This document shows, in pieces, positions 46,848-54,768 of a stretch of 64,000 nt of DNA (positions are counted from its first letter, which is position 1; every line of letters starts with the position of its first letter). The DNA lies in the NCBI GenBank assembly GCA_016937695.1, contig JAFGWC010000133.1, positions 1 to 64,000 on the forward strand. The letters are read 5' to 3'. The notes beneath the pieces were generated by a model. It searched no databases, was not told the DNA's origin, and worked only from the letters and a program-made list of their open reading frames with translations. The translations under genes were made by a program, and so were the position numbers. This stretch comes from Bacteroidales bacterium (lineage in GTDB: Bacteria; Bacteroidota; Bacteroidia; Bacteroidales; NBLH01).

Positions 46848-47357
46848 TCAGCTTTCCTCTTTATTTTTTTGTTGCTGGTACAAATACGAATTTTCCCTAA
46901 GCATAGGTTCTCCACAATTAGGGCATTTATTTTCCATACATGGCTTTCCTGCAATATGAGTAATTCTGATATCACATTTTAAACAAATACAATATCCACC
47001 TATTCCAAATTCATATTTTACATTTTTAATTGCTGAATTATCATCATCAGAATAAATTAAATTTTCATCAAGAGAATAATCTCCACCTTTGATGATAATT
47101 ATTTTACCTTCAACAAATGCTTTGGCAATAGTTTTTCTGGCTTTGTCATAAATCCTACTAAAAGTCGGTCGTGAAACGTTCATTTTTTTTGCAGCATCTT
47201 CTTGCGTAAAATTATTATAATCAGCTAGTTTCAGAGCTTCGTATTCTTCGTTTAATAAAATAAGCGCCTCTGCATTCTTAACTCTTACTCCTATTGGCTT
47301 AAATCCTTCTGTTAAAGGTAAAGAAAACATTTTCCTGCTACGTTTGGGTCTTGGCAT
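46848..47357 (-). CDS. DUF134 (UPF0251) DNA-binding regulator with six-Cys ribbon
   Basis: The 169-residue protein has the DUF134 N-terminus (MPRPKRSRKMFSLPLTEGFKP), a helix-turn-helix (FTQEDAAKKMNVSRPTFSRIYDKARKTIAKAF) and a C-terminal ribbon, YCICLKCDIRITHIAGKPCMENKCPNCGEPMLRE. The ribbon aligns over 36 positions (18 identical) with the small protein at 18674. Its promoter contains the same inverted repeat as the DUF5320 promoter, so it probably represses itself and the 18225 cluster, with the ribbon sensing metal or redox state. Confidence 0.82.
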   Translation of the reverse strand: MPRPKRSRKMFSLPLTEGFKPIGVRVKNAEALILLNEEYEALKLADYNNFTQEDAAKKMNVSRPTFSRIYDKARKTIAKAFVEGKIIIIKGGDYSLDENLIYSDDDNSAIKNVKYEFGIGGYCICLKCDIRITHIAGKPCMENKCPNCGEPMLRENSYLYQQQKNKEES

Positions 47358-47370
47358 AATATTTTTTGTG

Positions 47371-47400
47371 TAAAGTTAGCGAACATTTGTTCGATACAAA
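47371..47400 (-). promoter_or_regulatory. Promoter with operator for the DUF134 gene
   Basis: On the minus strand, TTTG (47400-47397), an 18-base spacer and TAACTTTA (47378-47371) form a Bacteroidota-like promoter. The spacer holds CGAACA-TT-TGTTCG (core 47381-47392), the same half-sites as at 18161-18172, placed identically between the -33 and -7 boxes. Autorepression is the simplest explanation. Confidence 0.62.
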
Positions 47401-47438
47401 AATAAGTTTTATTAATCGTTAAAAAAAGTTAAAATATA

Positions 47439-47470
47439 TTTGTTAAAATTTAATTTCTTGATTAAGTTTG
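47439..47470 (+). promoter_or_regulatory. Promoter of the cytochrome bd operon
   Basis: TTTG (47439-47442) and TAAGTTTG (47463-47470) are separated by 20 bases, a close match to the Bacteroidota consensus. The start of the first gene is 77 bp further on. Confidence 0.55.
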
Positions 47471-47547
47471 TAATAATTTAAATAAGATAAAGAGGTTCTT
47501 ATATATTTTTTTCGTTTTCTAAAATCATCTTTAAAACTAAATTTATT

Positions 47548-47760
47548 ATGCTTAAAAAAATATATCTGTTTTATTACGAGGGTTTTACAAATATGTCGAA
47601 ATCAGGTAAAAAACTATGGTTGATAATTATATTAAAATTGATAATCATGTTTGCTATATTAAAATTATTTTTTTTCGAGAACTTTTTGAATTCGCAATTT
47701 AACACAGATGAAGAAAAAATTGAATATGTATCTAAACAATTAACCAAAATCAAAGAATAA
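47548..47760 (+). CDS. DUF4492 small membrane protein of the cytochrome bd operon
   Basis: The 70-residue protein matches DUF4492: a short amphipathic N-terminus (YLFYYEGFTNMSKSGKKLWLIIILKLIIMFAILKLFFF) with one membrane helix, then a charged tail (DEEKIEYVSKQL). The family is found next to cydA in Bacteroidota and Campylobacterota and is probably an accessory oxidase subunit. cydA starts one base after its stop. Confidence 0.85.
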   Translation: MLKKIYLFYYEGFTNMSKSGKKLWLIIILKLIIMFAILKLFFFENFLNSQFNTDEEKIEYVSKQLTKIKE

Positions 47761-47761
47761 T

Positions 47762-49336
47762 ATGGAGAATATCGATTGGGGATTAGTTGATTGGTCGAGA
47801 GCGCAGTTTGCCCTAACTGCAATGTATCATTGGATTTTTGTGCCATTAACTCTCGGTTTATCATTTATTATTGCCATGATGGAGACAATTTATGTCAAAA
47901 CAGGTAATTTAGAGTGGAAAAAAGTAACAAAGTTCTGGATGACCATATTTGGGATAAACTTTGCAATAGGAGTTGCAACCGGAATCATTTTAGAGTTTGA
48001 ATTTGGAACAAACTGGTCGAACTATTCGTGGTTTGTTGGTGATATATTTGGAGCACCTTTAGCAATTGAAGGAATTATGGCATTTTTTATGGAATCCACT
48101 TTTATTGCAATCATGTTTTTTGGTTGGAATAAGGTTAGCAAAAACATACATTTGTTATCTACATGGCTTGTTGCTATTGGCTCTAACTTATCTGCTTTAT
48201 GGATTTTAGTTGCAAACGGATGGATGCAAAACCCTTCAGGAATGACATTTAACCCAGAAACAGTAAGAAATGAAATGAATAATTTCTGGGATGTTCTTTT
48301 TAACCCTGCCGCAATAAATAAATTCATACATACAATTTCTTCAGCATATGTATTAGCATCAATTTTTGTTATTGGTGTTAGCGCATGGTACATACTGAAA
48401 AACAGAGAACTATTTCTTGCAAAAAGAAGTATAATTTTAGCTTCTGTTTTTGGATTTTTTGCAATAATATTTACTATAGGAACAGGAGATGGTTCTGCAA
48501 AAGTAATTGCAAGATATCAACCAATGAAACTAGCTGCAATGGAAGGTTTATATGAAGGACAAACAAATGCACCATTAGTAGCTTTTGGATTTTTTGGAAG
48601 CAAAGATGAAAACCAACCAAATATGGAAAAATTTGCTTTTAGCGTTAAAATTCCAAGCGCATTATCATTTTTAGCATTTTTTAATTCAGATGCCTTTGTT
48701 CCAGGAATTAAAGATTTAGTTCATGGAAATAAAGAACAGAATATATTATCTTACGAAGAAAGAATTGAAAAAGGAAAAATAGCAATAGATGCTTTATTAG
48801 CATATAAAAATGCAAAAAAAACAAATGAAATAGAATTAGCTGAAAGCTCATTAAAATTGTTTAATGATAATTTTGAGCATTTTGGATATGGCTACTATTT
48901 TGGAAAAGACCCTCATTTATTGGTTCCTAATGTTAAAATAAGCTTTTATTCATTTCATATAATGGTTATTTTGGGTGTATTCTTTTTACTTCTATTTATT
49001 TTAACTTTCTACTTTGGATTTAAAAACAAACTAGAAAACAAAAAATGGCTTTTATGGTTAAGTTTATGGACAATCCCTTTAGCTTATATTGCTTCAGAAG
49101 CCGGTTGGGTTGTTGCAGAAGTTGGCCGCCAACCTTGGGTTATACAAGATTTAATGCCAAATATTGCAGCTGTGTCTCAATTAGACCAAAGCAGCGTTCA
49201 AATTACATTTTTCTTATTTTTAGCAATATTTACAGCACTTCTTATAGCAGAAATAAAAATTTTATTAACACAAATTAGAAAAGGTTCTCATAATGAAGAA
49301 ATTGTTGAATCAATAAATGAAGGAGGAAACAAATAA
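47762..49336 (+). CDS. cydA: Cytochrome bd ubiquinol oxidase subunit I
   Basis: The 524-residue membrane protein holds the haems of the bd oxidase. Visible are the N-terminal WSRAQFALTAMYHWIFVPLTLGLSF, with the haem ligand His in the first helices, the GRQPW quinol-oxidase motif (EVGRQPWVIQDLMPN), and EFGTNWSNYSWFVGDIFGAPLAIEG. It couples menaquinol oxidation to oxygen reduction with high affinity, letting an anaerobe scavenge oxygen. Its stop overlaps the cydB start by one base. Confidence 0.97.
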   Translation: MENIDWGLVDWSRAQFALTAMYHWIFVPLTLGLSFIIAMMETIYVKTGNLEWKKVTKFWMTIFGINFAIGVATGIILEFEFGTNWSNYSWFVGDIFGAPLAIEGIMAFFMESTFIAIMFFGWNKVSKNIHLLSTWLVAIGSNLSALWILVANGWMQNPSGMTFNPETVRNEMNNFWDVLFNPAAINKFIHTISSAYVLASIFVIGVSAWYILKNRELFLAKRSIILASVFGFFAIIFTIGTGDGSAKVIARYQPMKLAAMEGLYEGQTNAPLVAFGFFGSKDENQPNMEKFAFSVKIPSALSFLAFFNSDAFVPGIKDLVHGNKEQNILSYEERIEKGKIAIDALLAYKNAKKTNEIELAESSLKLFNDNFEHFGYGYYFGKDPHLLVPNVKISFYSFHIMVILGVFFLLLFILTFYFGFKNKLENKKWLLWLSLWTIPLAYIASEAGWVVAEVGRQPWVIQDLMPNIAAVSQLDQSSVQITFFLFLAIFTALLIAEIKILLTQIRKGSHNEEIVESINEGGNK

Positions 49337-50517
49337 TGTTCGAAAATTTATCACATCTAAGTTTACAGCAATATTGGTGGCTAATAGATTCATTATTAGG
49401 CGCGCTACTAGTTTTTTTGCTTTTTGTACAAGGTGGACAAACCTTAATTTACACATTAGGAAAAACTAATGGAGAAAGAGATATTGTTGTTAATTCTCTT
49501 GGGAGAAAATGGGAATTTACATTTACAACTTTAGTTACATTTGGTGGAGCGTTATTTGCTTCATTTCCTTTATTTTATTCAACAAGTTTTGGTGGTGCTT
49601 ATTGGGTTTGGATGGCAATATTATTTGCATTTATTATTCAAGCTGTTTCTTACGAATATAGAAAAAAAGAAAGTAACTTTCTTGGGAAAAAAACGTATGA
49701 GTTTTTCTTATTTATAAATGGATTATTAGGAACAATTCTTTTAGGAACAGCAGTTTCTACATTTTTTACAGGTTCAATGTTTTCTGTAAATAAATTAAAT
49801 CTTTTGAATTTAAGCTCAGATAGAATGCCTGTTATTTCTTCATGGGAAACACCATTTCATGGTTTAGAAGCGGTTTGGACAGTCGATAATCTTGCTTTTC
49901 TTCAAAACTTAGCTTTAGGTTTAGCTGTTTTCTTTTTAGCTAGAACCTTAGCTTTACTTTATTTCCAAAATAATATAGATAATGAAGAAATAAATGCTCG
50001 CACAAAAAAATGTTTGAAAATAAATTCTGTTTTATTCTTAATGTTTTTTCTTTTCTGGTTAATCAGATTAATGTTTATTGAAGGTTTTGCTGTAAACCCA
50101 GAAACAAAAGAAATATTTATGGAACCATACAAATATTTCAATAATTTAATTGAAATGCCAATAGTACTTATTATTATGCTAATTGGTGTTGTTTTGGTAT
50201 TATTGGGTTTATTTATGTCAATATTTAAAGGAAAAGATAATGGGATCTGGTTTACAGGACCAGGAACTGTATTAACTGTATTTGCATTATTTTTAATAGC
50301 CGGATATAATAATACTTCCTTTTATCCATCAACATTTGATTTACAAAGTTCGTTAACAATAGAAAATAGCTCCTCCAGCCACTTTACATTAACAGCAATG
50401 AGCTACGTTTCATTAATTGTGCCATTTGTATTAGCATATATCTGGTTTGCATGGAGAGCAATGGATAAAAAGAAAATAACTTTGGAAGAAATAGAATCTG
50501 AAAGTCATTCATATTAA
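49336..50517 (+). CDS. cydB: Cytochrome bd ubiquinol oxidase subunit II
   Basis: The 393-residue membrane protein has about nine helices and the subunit II pattern: QQYWWLIDSLLGALLVFLLFVQGGQTLIYTL, GRKWEFTFTTLVTFGGALFASFPLFYSTSFGGAYWVWM and, near the C-terminus, SSSHFTLTAMSYVSLIVPFVLAYIWFAWRAM. The start overlaps the cydA stop, so the pair is translationally coupled. A small membrane protein gene follows 13 bp later. Confidence 0.95.
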   Translation: MFENLSHLSLQQYWWLIDSLLGALLVFLLFVQGGQTLIYTLGKTNGERDIVVNSLGRKWEFTFTTLVTFGGALFASFPLFYSTSFGGAYWVWMAILFAFIIQAVSYEYRKKESNFLGKKTYEFFLFINGLLGTILLGTAVSTFFTGSMFSVNKLNLLNLSSDRMPVISSWETPFHGLEAVWTVDNLAFLQNLALGLAVFFLARTLALLYFQNNIDNEEINARTKKCLKINSVLFLMFFLFWLIRLMFIEGFAVNPETKEIFMEPYKYFNNLIEMPIVLIIMLIGVVLVLLGLFMSIFKGKDNGIWFTGPGTVLTVFALFLIAGYNNTSFYPSTFDLQSSLTIENSSSSHFTLTAMSYVSLIVPFVLAYIWFAWRAMDKKKITLEEIESESHSY

Positions 50518-50530
50518 AAAATTATAAATT

Positions 50531-50638
50531 ATGTATACTGTTGAAATAATTACCTTAATTTCGTGGCCTATATTAATTGCAATTAGCTATTATACAGCAG
50601 CTTGGGCAATAAAAAAATTTGATTCTAATTACAAATAA
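50531..50638 (+). CDS. CydX-like 35-residue membrane protein (not in ORF track)
   Basis: The short ORF MYTVEIITLISWPILIAISYYTAAWAIKKFDSNYK starts 13 bp after cydB. It forms one membrane helix with a conserved-looking Trp and Pro and a basic, polar C-terminus, the layout of CydX/CydS-type small oxidase subunits. Position, length and composition all support a third subunit that stabilises the haems, although sequence similarity to E. coli CydX is slight. Confidence 0.7.
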   Translation: MYTVEIITLISWPILIAISYYTAAWAIKKFDSNYK

Positions 50639-50661
50639 ATATATACTTATTTGTAAAAGGA

Positions 50662-50746
50662 AACAGTTCTTTAAGGATATTTAGTCTATTAAATAAATTA
50701 ATCTTATATTTGAAAAAGCTAAATATCCATGAAGAACTGTTTTTTT
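50662..50746 (+). terminator. Long two-part hairpin terminator after the cyd operon
   Basis: AACAGTTCTT pairs with AAGAACTGTT and GGATATTTAG with CTAAATATCC, separated by a three-base internal mismatch, around an AT-rich loop. A run of T follows at 50740-50746. Confidence 0.75.
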
Positions 50747-50863
50747 ATGTTTGAAAAATAATACTTTTGGTACGTTTTTAGCAATAATAGAATTTGACTG
50801 AAATATAACTATTTCTTATTTTTACATAATAATATTGACATTACTAACTCAAAATACAAAACG

Positions 50864-51760
50864 ATGAATTCATTTTTAAGATTTTTAAACCTAATAGTTC
50901 CTTTTGTCTTTTTATTTAGCATTTCTTCATGTAATGGAGATGGACATAATCAAACTGACGACGAAATATCAACTGATATGGATCAGGGATTTATTAAAGA
51001 AACAGAAAGTCAAACTTATTATCTAATTCCGTCACCTGAAGGCTTATTTAGCTTTATAAAAGAAGGCAACTTAAAATATTCAAAAGACATATTAAATTCT
51101 ACAGGGAATATTGATCAATACATTGATACTAGATCAAAAGAATTAAATTTTGGAGTGTATTCTGCAGATTTGGCTTATGTTGCATCATTTAATAAATATC
51201 AAGAATCTGTTGATTATTTGAATACTGTAAGAACACTAAGTGATGAAATTGGAATTTCTGCAGTTTTTGATGAAAATCTTATTGGCAGAATCGATAATAT
51301 TATTGATGATCAAGATTCATTATTAAAAATTACAAGTGATTCATATTTTAGTATTGTTAGATATCTTGAAAGCTCAAATCGTAAAAAATCGTTGGCGCTT
51401 ATCGTTACAGGTGGTTGGGTAGAAAGTATTTTCGTAGTTTCTAATATGATAGACAATTATGAACAAGATCCTGCCGTTATTCAATTATTAGCAGATCAAA
51501 AACTTGTAATTGATAATTTAATGTCGTATTTGGATCAAAATAAATATGATGATAATATACAAAGAACAATAAATGATTTAAAACCATTAAGTACTATTTA
51601 CGAAAGTCTTGAGACAATAGCTGTTGAAAATTTAAATAAAAAAGAAGACTCAGATAAAATTATAGTCGGCGGGTCAAGTAAAATTATCATGACAAAAGAA
51701 CAATTTATATCTTTAAAGCAAGAAATTAAAAATATAAGAAATAAAATAACCAAAAATTAA
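50864..51760 (+). CDS. Unknown lipoprotein
   Basis: I do not recognise a family with certainty. The 298-residue protein has a lipoprotein signal (LFSISSC, Cys23) followed by an acidic linker and a mostly helical domain with YLIPSPEGLFSFIKEG and SLALIVTGGWVESIFVVSNMI. Similar lipoproteins occur widely in Bacteroidota without known function. An imperfect promoter (TTTG at 50766, TAGAATTTG at 50788-50796) precedes it. An exported protein of unknown type follows 53 bp later and may be co-transcribed. Confidence 0.6.
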   Translation: MNSFLRFLNLIVPFVFLFSISSCNGDGHNQTDDEISTDMDQGFIKETESQTYYLIPSPEGLFSFIKEGNLKYSKDILNSTGNIDQYIDTRSKELNFGVYSADLAYVASFNKYQESVDYLNTVRTLSDEIGISAVFDENLIGRIDNIIDDQDSLLKITSDSYFSIVRYLESSNRKKSLALIVTGGWVESIFVVSNMIDNYEQDPAVIQLLADQKLVIDNLMSYLDQNKYDDNIQRTINDLKPLSTIYESLETIAVENLNKKEDSDKIIVGGSSKIIMTKEQFISLKQEIKNIRNKITKN

Positions 51761-51813
51761 GATTATATAGCAATTAATAATTGAAAATTCTGAATCATAT
51801 AAAAAATAATAAG

Positions 51814-52365
51814 ATGAAAATATTTAAAATAAAACTGATAATAATAATTTTATTTATCCCTTTCTGGGTATTCTCTCAATCGCTTAATTGTCCTAGTACT
51901 TTGACTATGAGAGTAGCATCTGCACCATATAAATTTAATAATTTATCGAAAAGCGCACAATGCCTAACCGGGAATAAATATGAATTTGTACTGACTTTAA
52001 ATAAGGGGAAAGATTATAAAATATCTTTTTATGCCAGTCCTGTATTCAATAATAATATTAAGTTTAAAATTATTGACTTAAGTACAAATCAAATTGTCTT
52101 AGATTTACCTGGAGAAACAGAAAACAGCATGAAAGGCGAATGTGTTTTAAAAGCATATTTTGATGATAAACAAGGAAAAGAAGTTCATCCTTCTTTTAAT
52201 TTTTATCCGGATAACACTACAAGTTTAAAAATAATAATTGATGTTGCATCTATTGAAGGCAATAAAGAAAATAGCGAGTCTGGATTTAATGCTCCTGAGG
52301 AAAAACAAAAAGGATGTGTTACAGTTTTTATTCAAGACAGATTAGCTGAGAATCAAGGTTTTTGA
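51814..52365 (+). CDS. Unknown exported protein
   Basis: I start at ATG 51814, where a clear signal peptide begins (MKIFKIKLIIIILFIPFWVFSQ); the track's earlier codon is TTG. The mature part is about 160 residues, beta-rich, with SLNCPSTLTMRVASAPYKFNNLSKSAQCL, two further cysteines, and an internal segment (YKISFYASPVFNNNIKFKIID) suggesting an immunoglobulin-like or C2-like sandwich. The function is unknown. It may work with the preceding lipoprotein. Confidence 0.6.
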   Translation: MKIFKIKLIIIILFIPFWVFSQSLNCPSTLTMRVASAPYKFNNLSKSAQCLTGNKYEFVLTLNKGKDYKISFYASPVFNNNIKFKIIDLSTNQIVLDLPGETENSMKGECVLKAYFDDKQGKEVHPSFNFYPDNTTSLKIIIDVASIEGNKENSESGFNAPEEKQKGCVTVFIQDRLAENQGF

Positions 52366-52409
52366 TAAGAACAGTTTTTTATTTACGCTTTATTTATTTC
52401 CATCTTTTT

Positions 52410-52444
52410 AATATTCTATTCAATAAAGTGTTGAATAGAATATT
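52410..52444. terminator. Perfect 14-bp hairpin after the exported protein gene
   Basis: AATATTCTATTCAA and TTGAATAGAATATT are separated by TAAAGTG. The AT-rich tails on both sides give weak T-runs. A second small palindrome with related sequence (TAGAATAA-AA-TTATTCTA, 52480-52497) follows. Confidence 0.6.
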
Positions 52445-52615
52445 ATTGTTTGTTATAATTAATTTATTTACATTCTATTTAGAATAAAATTATTCTACAA
52501 ACTCACCTTCCAAATTAAAAAGCTGCCAAAATTTCATAAAAACATGCCAATTTGTACTATTATTTTTTTGGCATAGAAAATGATAAATCCACCAGGAAAA
52601 TATATTTAAAGAAAA

Positions 52616-53203
52616 ATGAGTATTAAATTAGTTGACTCGCATAGTGATCTTATAAAAAAGATTAAAGATATAGAAAGCAGTTATATTTTATTATATAAAT
52701 CTGGTTCTGAAAAAAGCGATTGTGCATACGAGAATTTAAATAAAGTTGTTGAAATAGTTGATGATATAAATGTTTTTGCTGCTGATGTTTCAAAAGTAAG
52801 AGATATTCATACAGAATTTAATATTACATCTGCACCTTCGCTACTTGAATTTCAGAATGGCAATTTTATAAATGTAATAAAAGGATGCCAAGATGAAAGT
52901 TATTACAAAGCACTATTTGAAAATATTATTTACATCGCAAAAGCAAAAAAAGAAGGCAAAGTATTAAAAAATGTAATAGTATATTCAACACCTACCTGTT
53001 CGTGGTGTAATACTTTAAAAGCTTATTTGAGAAAAAATGATATCAGATTTAGAGAAGTTGATGTTTCAAAAGATCAGAAAGCCGCAGAAGCAATGGTGAA
53101 AAAAAGTGGACAACAAGGTGTTCCACAAACAGAAATAAATGGACAAATTATTGTTGGTTTTGATAAATCAAAAATTAATTCGATGTTAGATATTCAAGGA
53201 TAA
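52616..53203 (+). CDS. Thioredoxin-like/glutaredoxin fusion protein
   Basis: Residues 1-108 form a thioredoxin fold whose active site is degenerate: SGSEKSDCAYENL keeps one Cys, while the cis-Pro APSLLEF is intact. Residues 118-195 are a glutaredoxin/NrdH-like domain with VYSTPTCSWCNTLKAYL and QQGVPQTEINGQIIVGFD, a complete CxxC and cis-Pro. The degenerate half may bind clients while the C-terminal half does the redox chemistry. No signal peptide is present. It is followed 31 bp later by a GroES-like gene. Confidence 0.82.
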   Translation: MSIKLVDSHSDLIKKIKDIESSYILLYKSGSEKSDCAYENLNKVVEIVDDINVFAADVSKVRDIHTEFNITSAPSLLEFQNGNFINVIKGCQDESYYKALFENIIYIAKAKKEGKVLKNVIVYSTPTCSWCNTLKAYLRKNDIRFREVDVSKDQKAAEAMVKKSGQQGVPQTEINGQIIVGFDKSKINSMLDIQG

Positions 53204-53234
53204 AATTTAAATAAAAACTTTAAAAAATAAAAAA

Positions 53235-53522
53235 ATGAAAGAATTACAACCAGTTAATCAAAACATATTATTAGATATTACTGAAGATAAAAAAGAACAA
53301 ACAACTGCAAGTGGCCTTATTATTCCTAATTCTGCAAAAGAAAAAAACAAATTTGCAAAAGTAGTTGCAATGAGTAAAATTGAAAATGTAGAGATTTCAG
53401 TTGGCGAAACAGTTCTTTATAAAGAATATTCAGGTACAGAAATAAAATTTGAAAATAAATTGTATTTGTTAATTCCTTATGAAGGAATTCTAGCTAAAAT
53501 TGCAGAAACAGAAGACATTTAA
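53235..53522 (+). CDS. GroES-like co-chaperonin without adjacent groEL
   Basis: The 95-residue protein has the cpn10 pattern: PVNQNILLDITEDKKEQTTASGLIIPNSAKEKNKFAKVVA, SVGETVLYKEYSGTEIKFENKLYLLIPYEGILAKI. The mobile loop (QTTASGLIIPNSAKEK) is present, so it could dock on GroEL. No groEL gene lies next to it, so it is probably a second, specialised GroES. Its neighbour is a redox protein, hinting at stress-related folding. Confidence 0.82.
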   Translation: MKELQPVNQNILLDITEDKKEQTTASGLIIPNSAKEKNKFAKVVAMSKIENVEISVGETVLYKEYSGTEIKFENKLYLLIPYEGILAKIAETEDI

Positions 53523-53524
53523 AA

Positions 53525-53568
53525 AAAATTCTGTATCTCATAGTTTATTATGAGATACAGAATTTTTT
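53525..53568. terminator. Bidirectional terminator
   Basis: AAAATTCTGTATCTCATA and TATGAGATACAGAATTTT form a perfect 18-bp stem with a six-base loop, flanked by A- and T-runs. It serves the convergent GroES-like and SpoIIE genes. Confidence 0.9.
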
Positions 53569-53573
53569 AATTT

Positions 53574-54767
53574 TTATATTTTAATTCCAAAGATAAGAAT
53601 ATCGTCAATTTGTTGATTTACAGGGCCTTTCCAGTCATCTAAAGCATTATCTAAGATTTCTTTTTCTTTTTCCATTGTAAAATTCTGACTAGAAATAAGT
53701 AAAAGTAAGTTTTTAAAATTTTTACTTAAAAATTTTCTTCCACCATCTCCACCAAATTGGTCGATAAAACCATCAGAAAACATAAAAAGCCTGTCGTTTT
53801 TTTGTAATTTATAATCATAATCGGTAAACGGCTTTTCAAAAGGATGAATTCCAACAGGGTTTCTATTCGCTTTAAACACTTTTAGTCCGTTATTTCTGAT
53901 AAGAAACAAAGGGTTATTAGCTCCTGCAAAATTAACATCAAGTGTTTGATTATTAATAATACACACCGCCATATCTATTCCATCGCTTGTTCTTATTTTC
54001 TTAAAATTGCTTTCGTTTTGATGAAGTGCATTTTTAATAAGCTTGCGCATTTTTTCAAGAATTTCGCTAGCTCTAATCATTTTTCCTGATGCAAATATTT
54101 CATTTAAAAAAGAAATTCCAAGCACACTCATTAAAGCACCAGGAACTCCATGTCCGGTGCAATCGGCAACAACAATAATCGAAAAATTACCAATTTGTTT
54201 TGTCCAATAAAAATCACCGGAAACTATATCTCTAGGCCGCCACAAAACAAAATGCTCATAAATACATGCATCTAATTGCTCACTTGAGGGTAATAAGGCT
54301 TTTTGGATTCTTTGTGCATAAGTAATGCTTTTTGTAACTTCGTTATGTCGGTATTCAACTTGTTTTCTTAATTTATCAATTTTATTTTTTTCTTTATGAA
54401 TTGCTGTGCTTAACTCCCACAATTTTTTATTCTTTTCAGTAAACTGATTTTGCTCATTATCAGATATTTTGCTTCTTATTTGATTATTATTTTCAATATT
54501 CAGCTCATTATTAATTTGTTTATTATTCTCTTTATCTTTACTGACATATTTACCATTTCTTTTTCTAAAATCTTCAATTATAAAATTTTGTCTTTGTATT
54601 TCTTTTTGAAGATATTCTTCTTCTTTTAAAAATTTAATTTTAGCCTTTTCTATTATTTTTTTAGTTTGTTTTTTTTTATTTTTTAAAGAAAAAAACAATA
54701 AAGTGCTGATAATAATAAATATTATCAACGCGACTGAAATAATTATATGTATTAAATCAAAATTCAT
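53574..54767 (-). CDS. Membrane SpoIIE-type PP2C phosphatase
   Basis: I start at ATG 54767, one base after the stop of the upstream lipoprotein gene; the track's TTG start would overlap it. The 397-residue protein has a membrane helix near the N-terminus (IHIIISVALIIFIIISTLLFF), a long coiled coil to about residue 170, and a SpoIIE domain: LWRPRDIVSGDFYW, IVVADCTGHGVPGALMSVLG, GANNPLFLIR and LFMFSDGFIDQFGG, with the metal-binding Asp residues kept. It would dephosphorylate a Ser/Thr-phosphorylated partner in the cytoplasm. It is the last gene of the five-gene nSTAND operon. Confidence 0.85.
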   Translation of the reverse strand: MNFDLIHIIISVALIIFIIISTLLFFSLKNKKKQTKKIIEKAKIKFLKEEEYLQKEIQRQNFIIEDFRKRNGKYVSKDKENNKQINNELNIENNNQIRSKISDNEQNQFTEKNKKLWELSTAIHKEKNKIDKLRKQVEYRHNEVTKSITYAQRIQKALLPSSEQLDACIYEHFVLWRPRDIVSGDFYWTKQIGNFSIIVVADCTGHGVPGALMSVLGISFLNEIFASGKMIRASEILEKMRKLIKNALHQNESNFKKIRTSDGIDMAVCIINNQTLDVNFAGANNPLFLIRNNGLKVFKANRNPVGIHPFEKPFTDYDYKLQKNDRLFMFSDGFIDQFGGDGGRKFLSKNFKNLLLLISSQNFTMEKEKEILDNALDDWKGPVNQQIDDILIFGIKI

Positions 54768-54768
54768 A

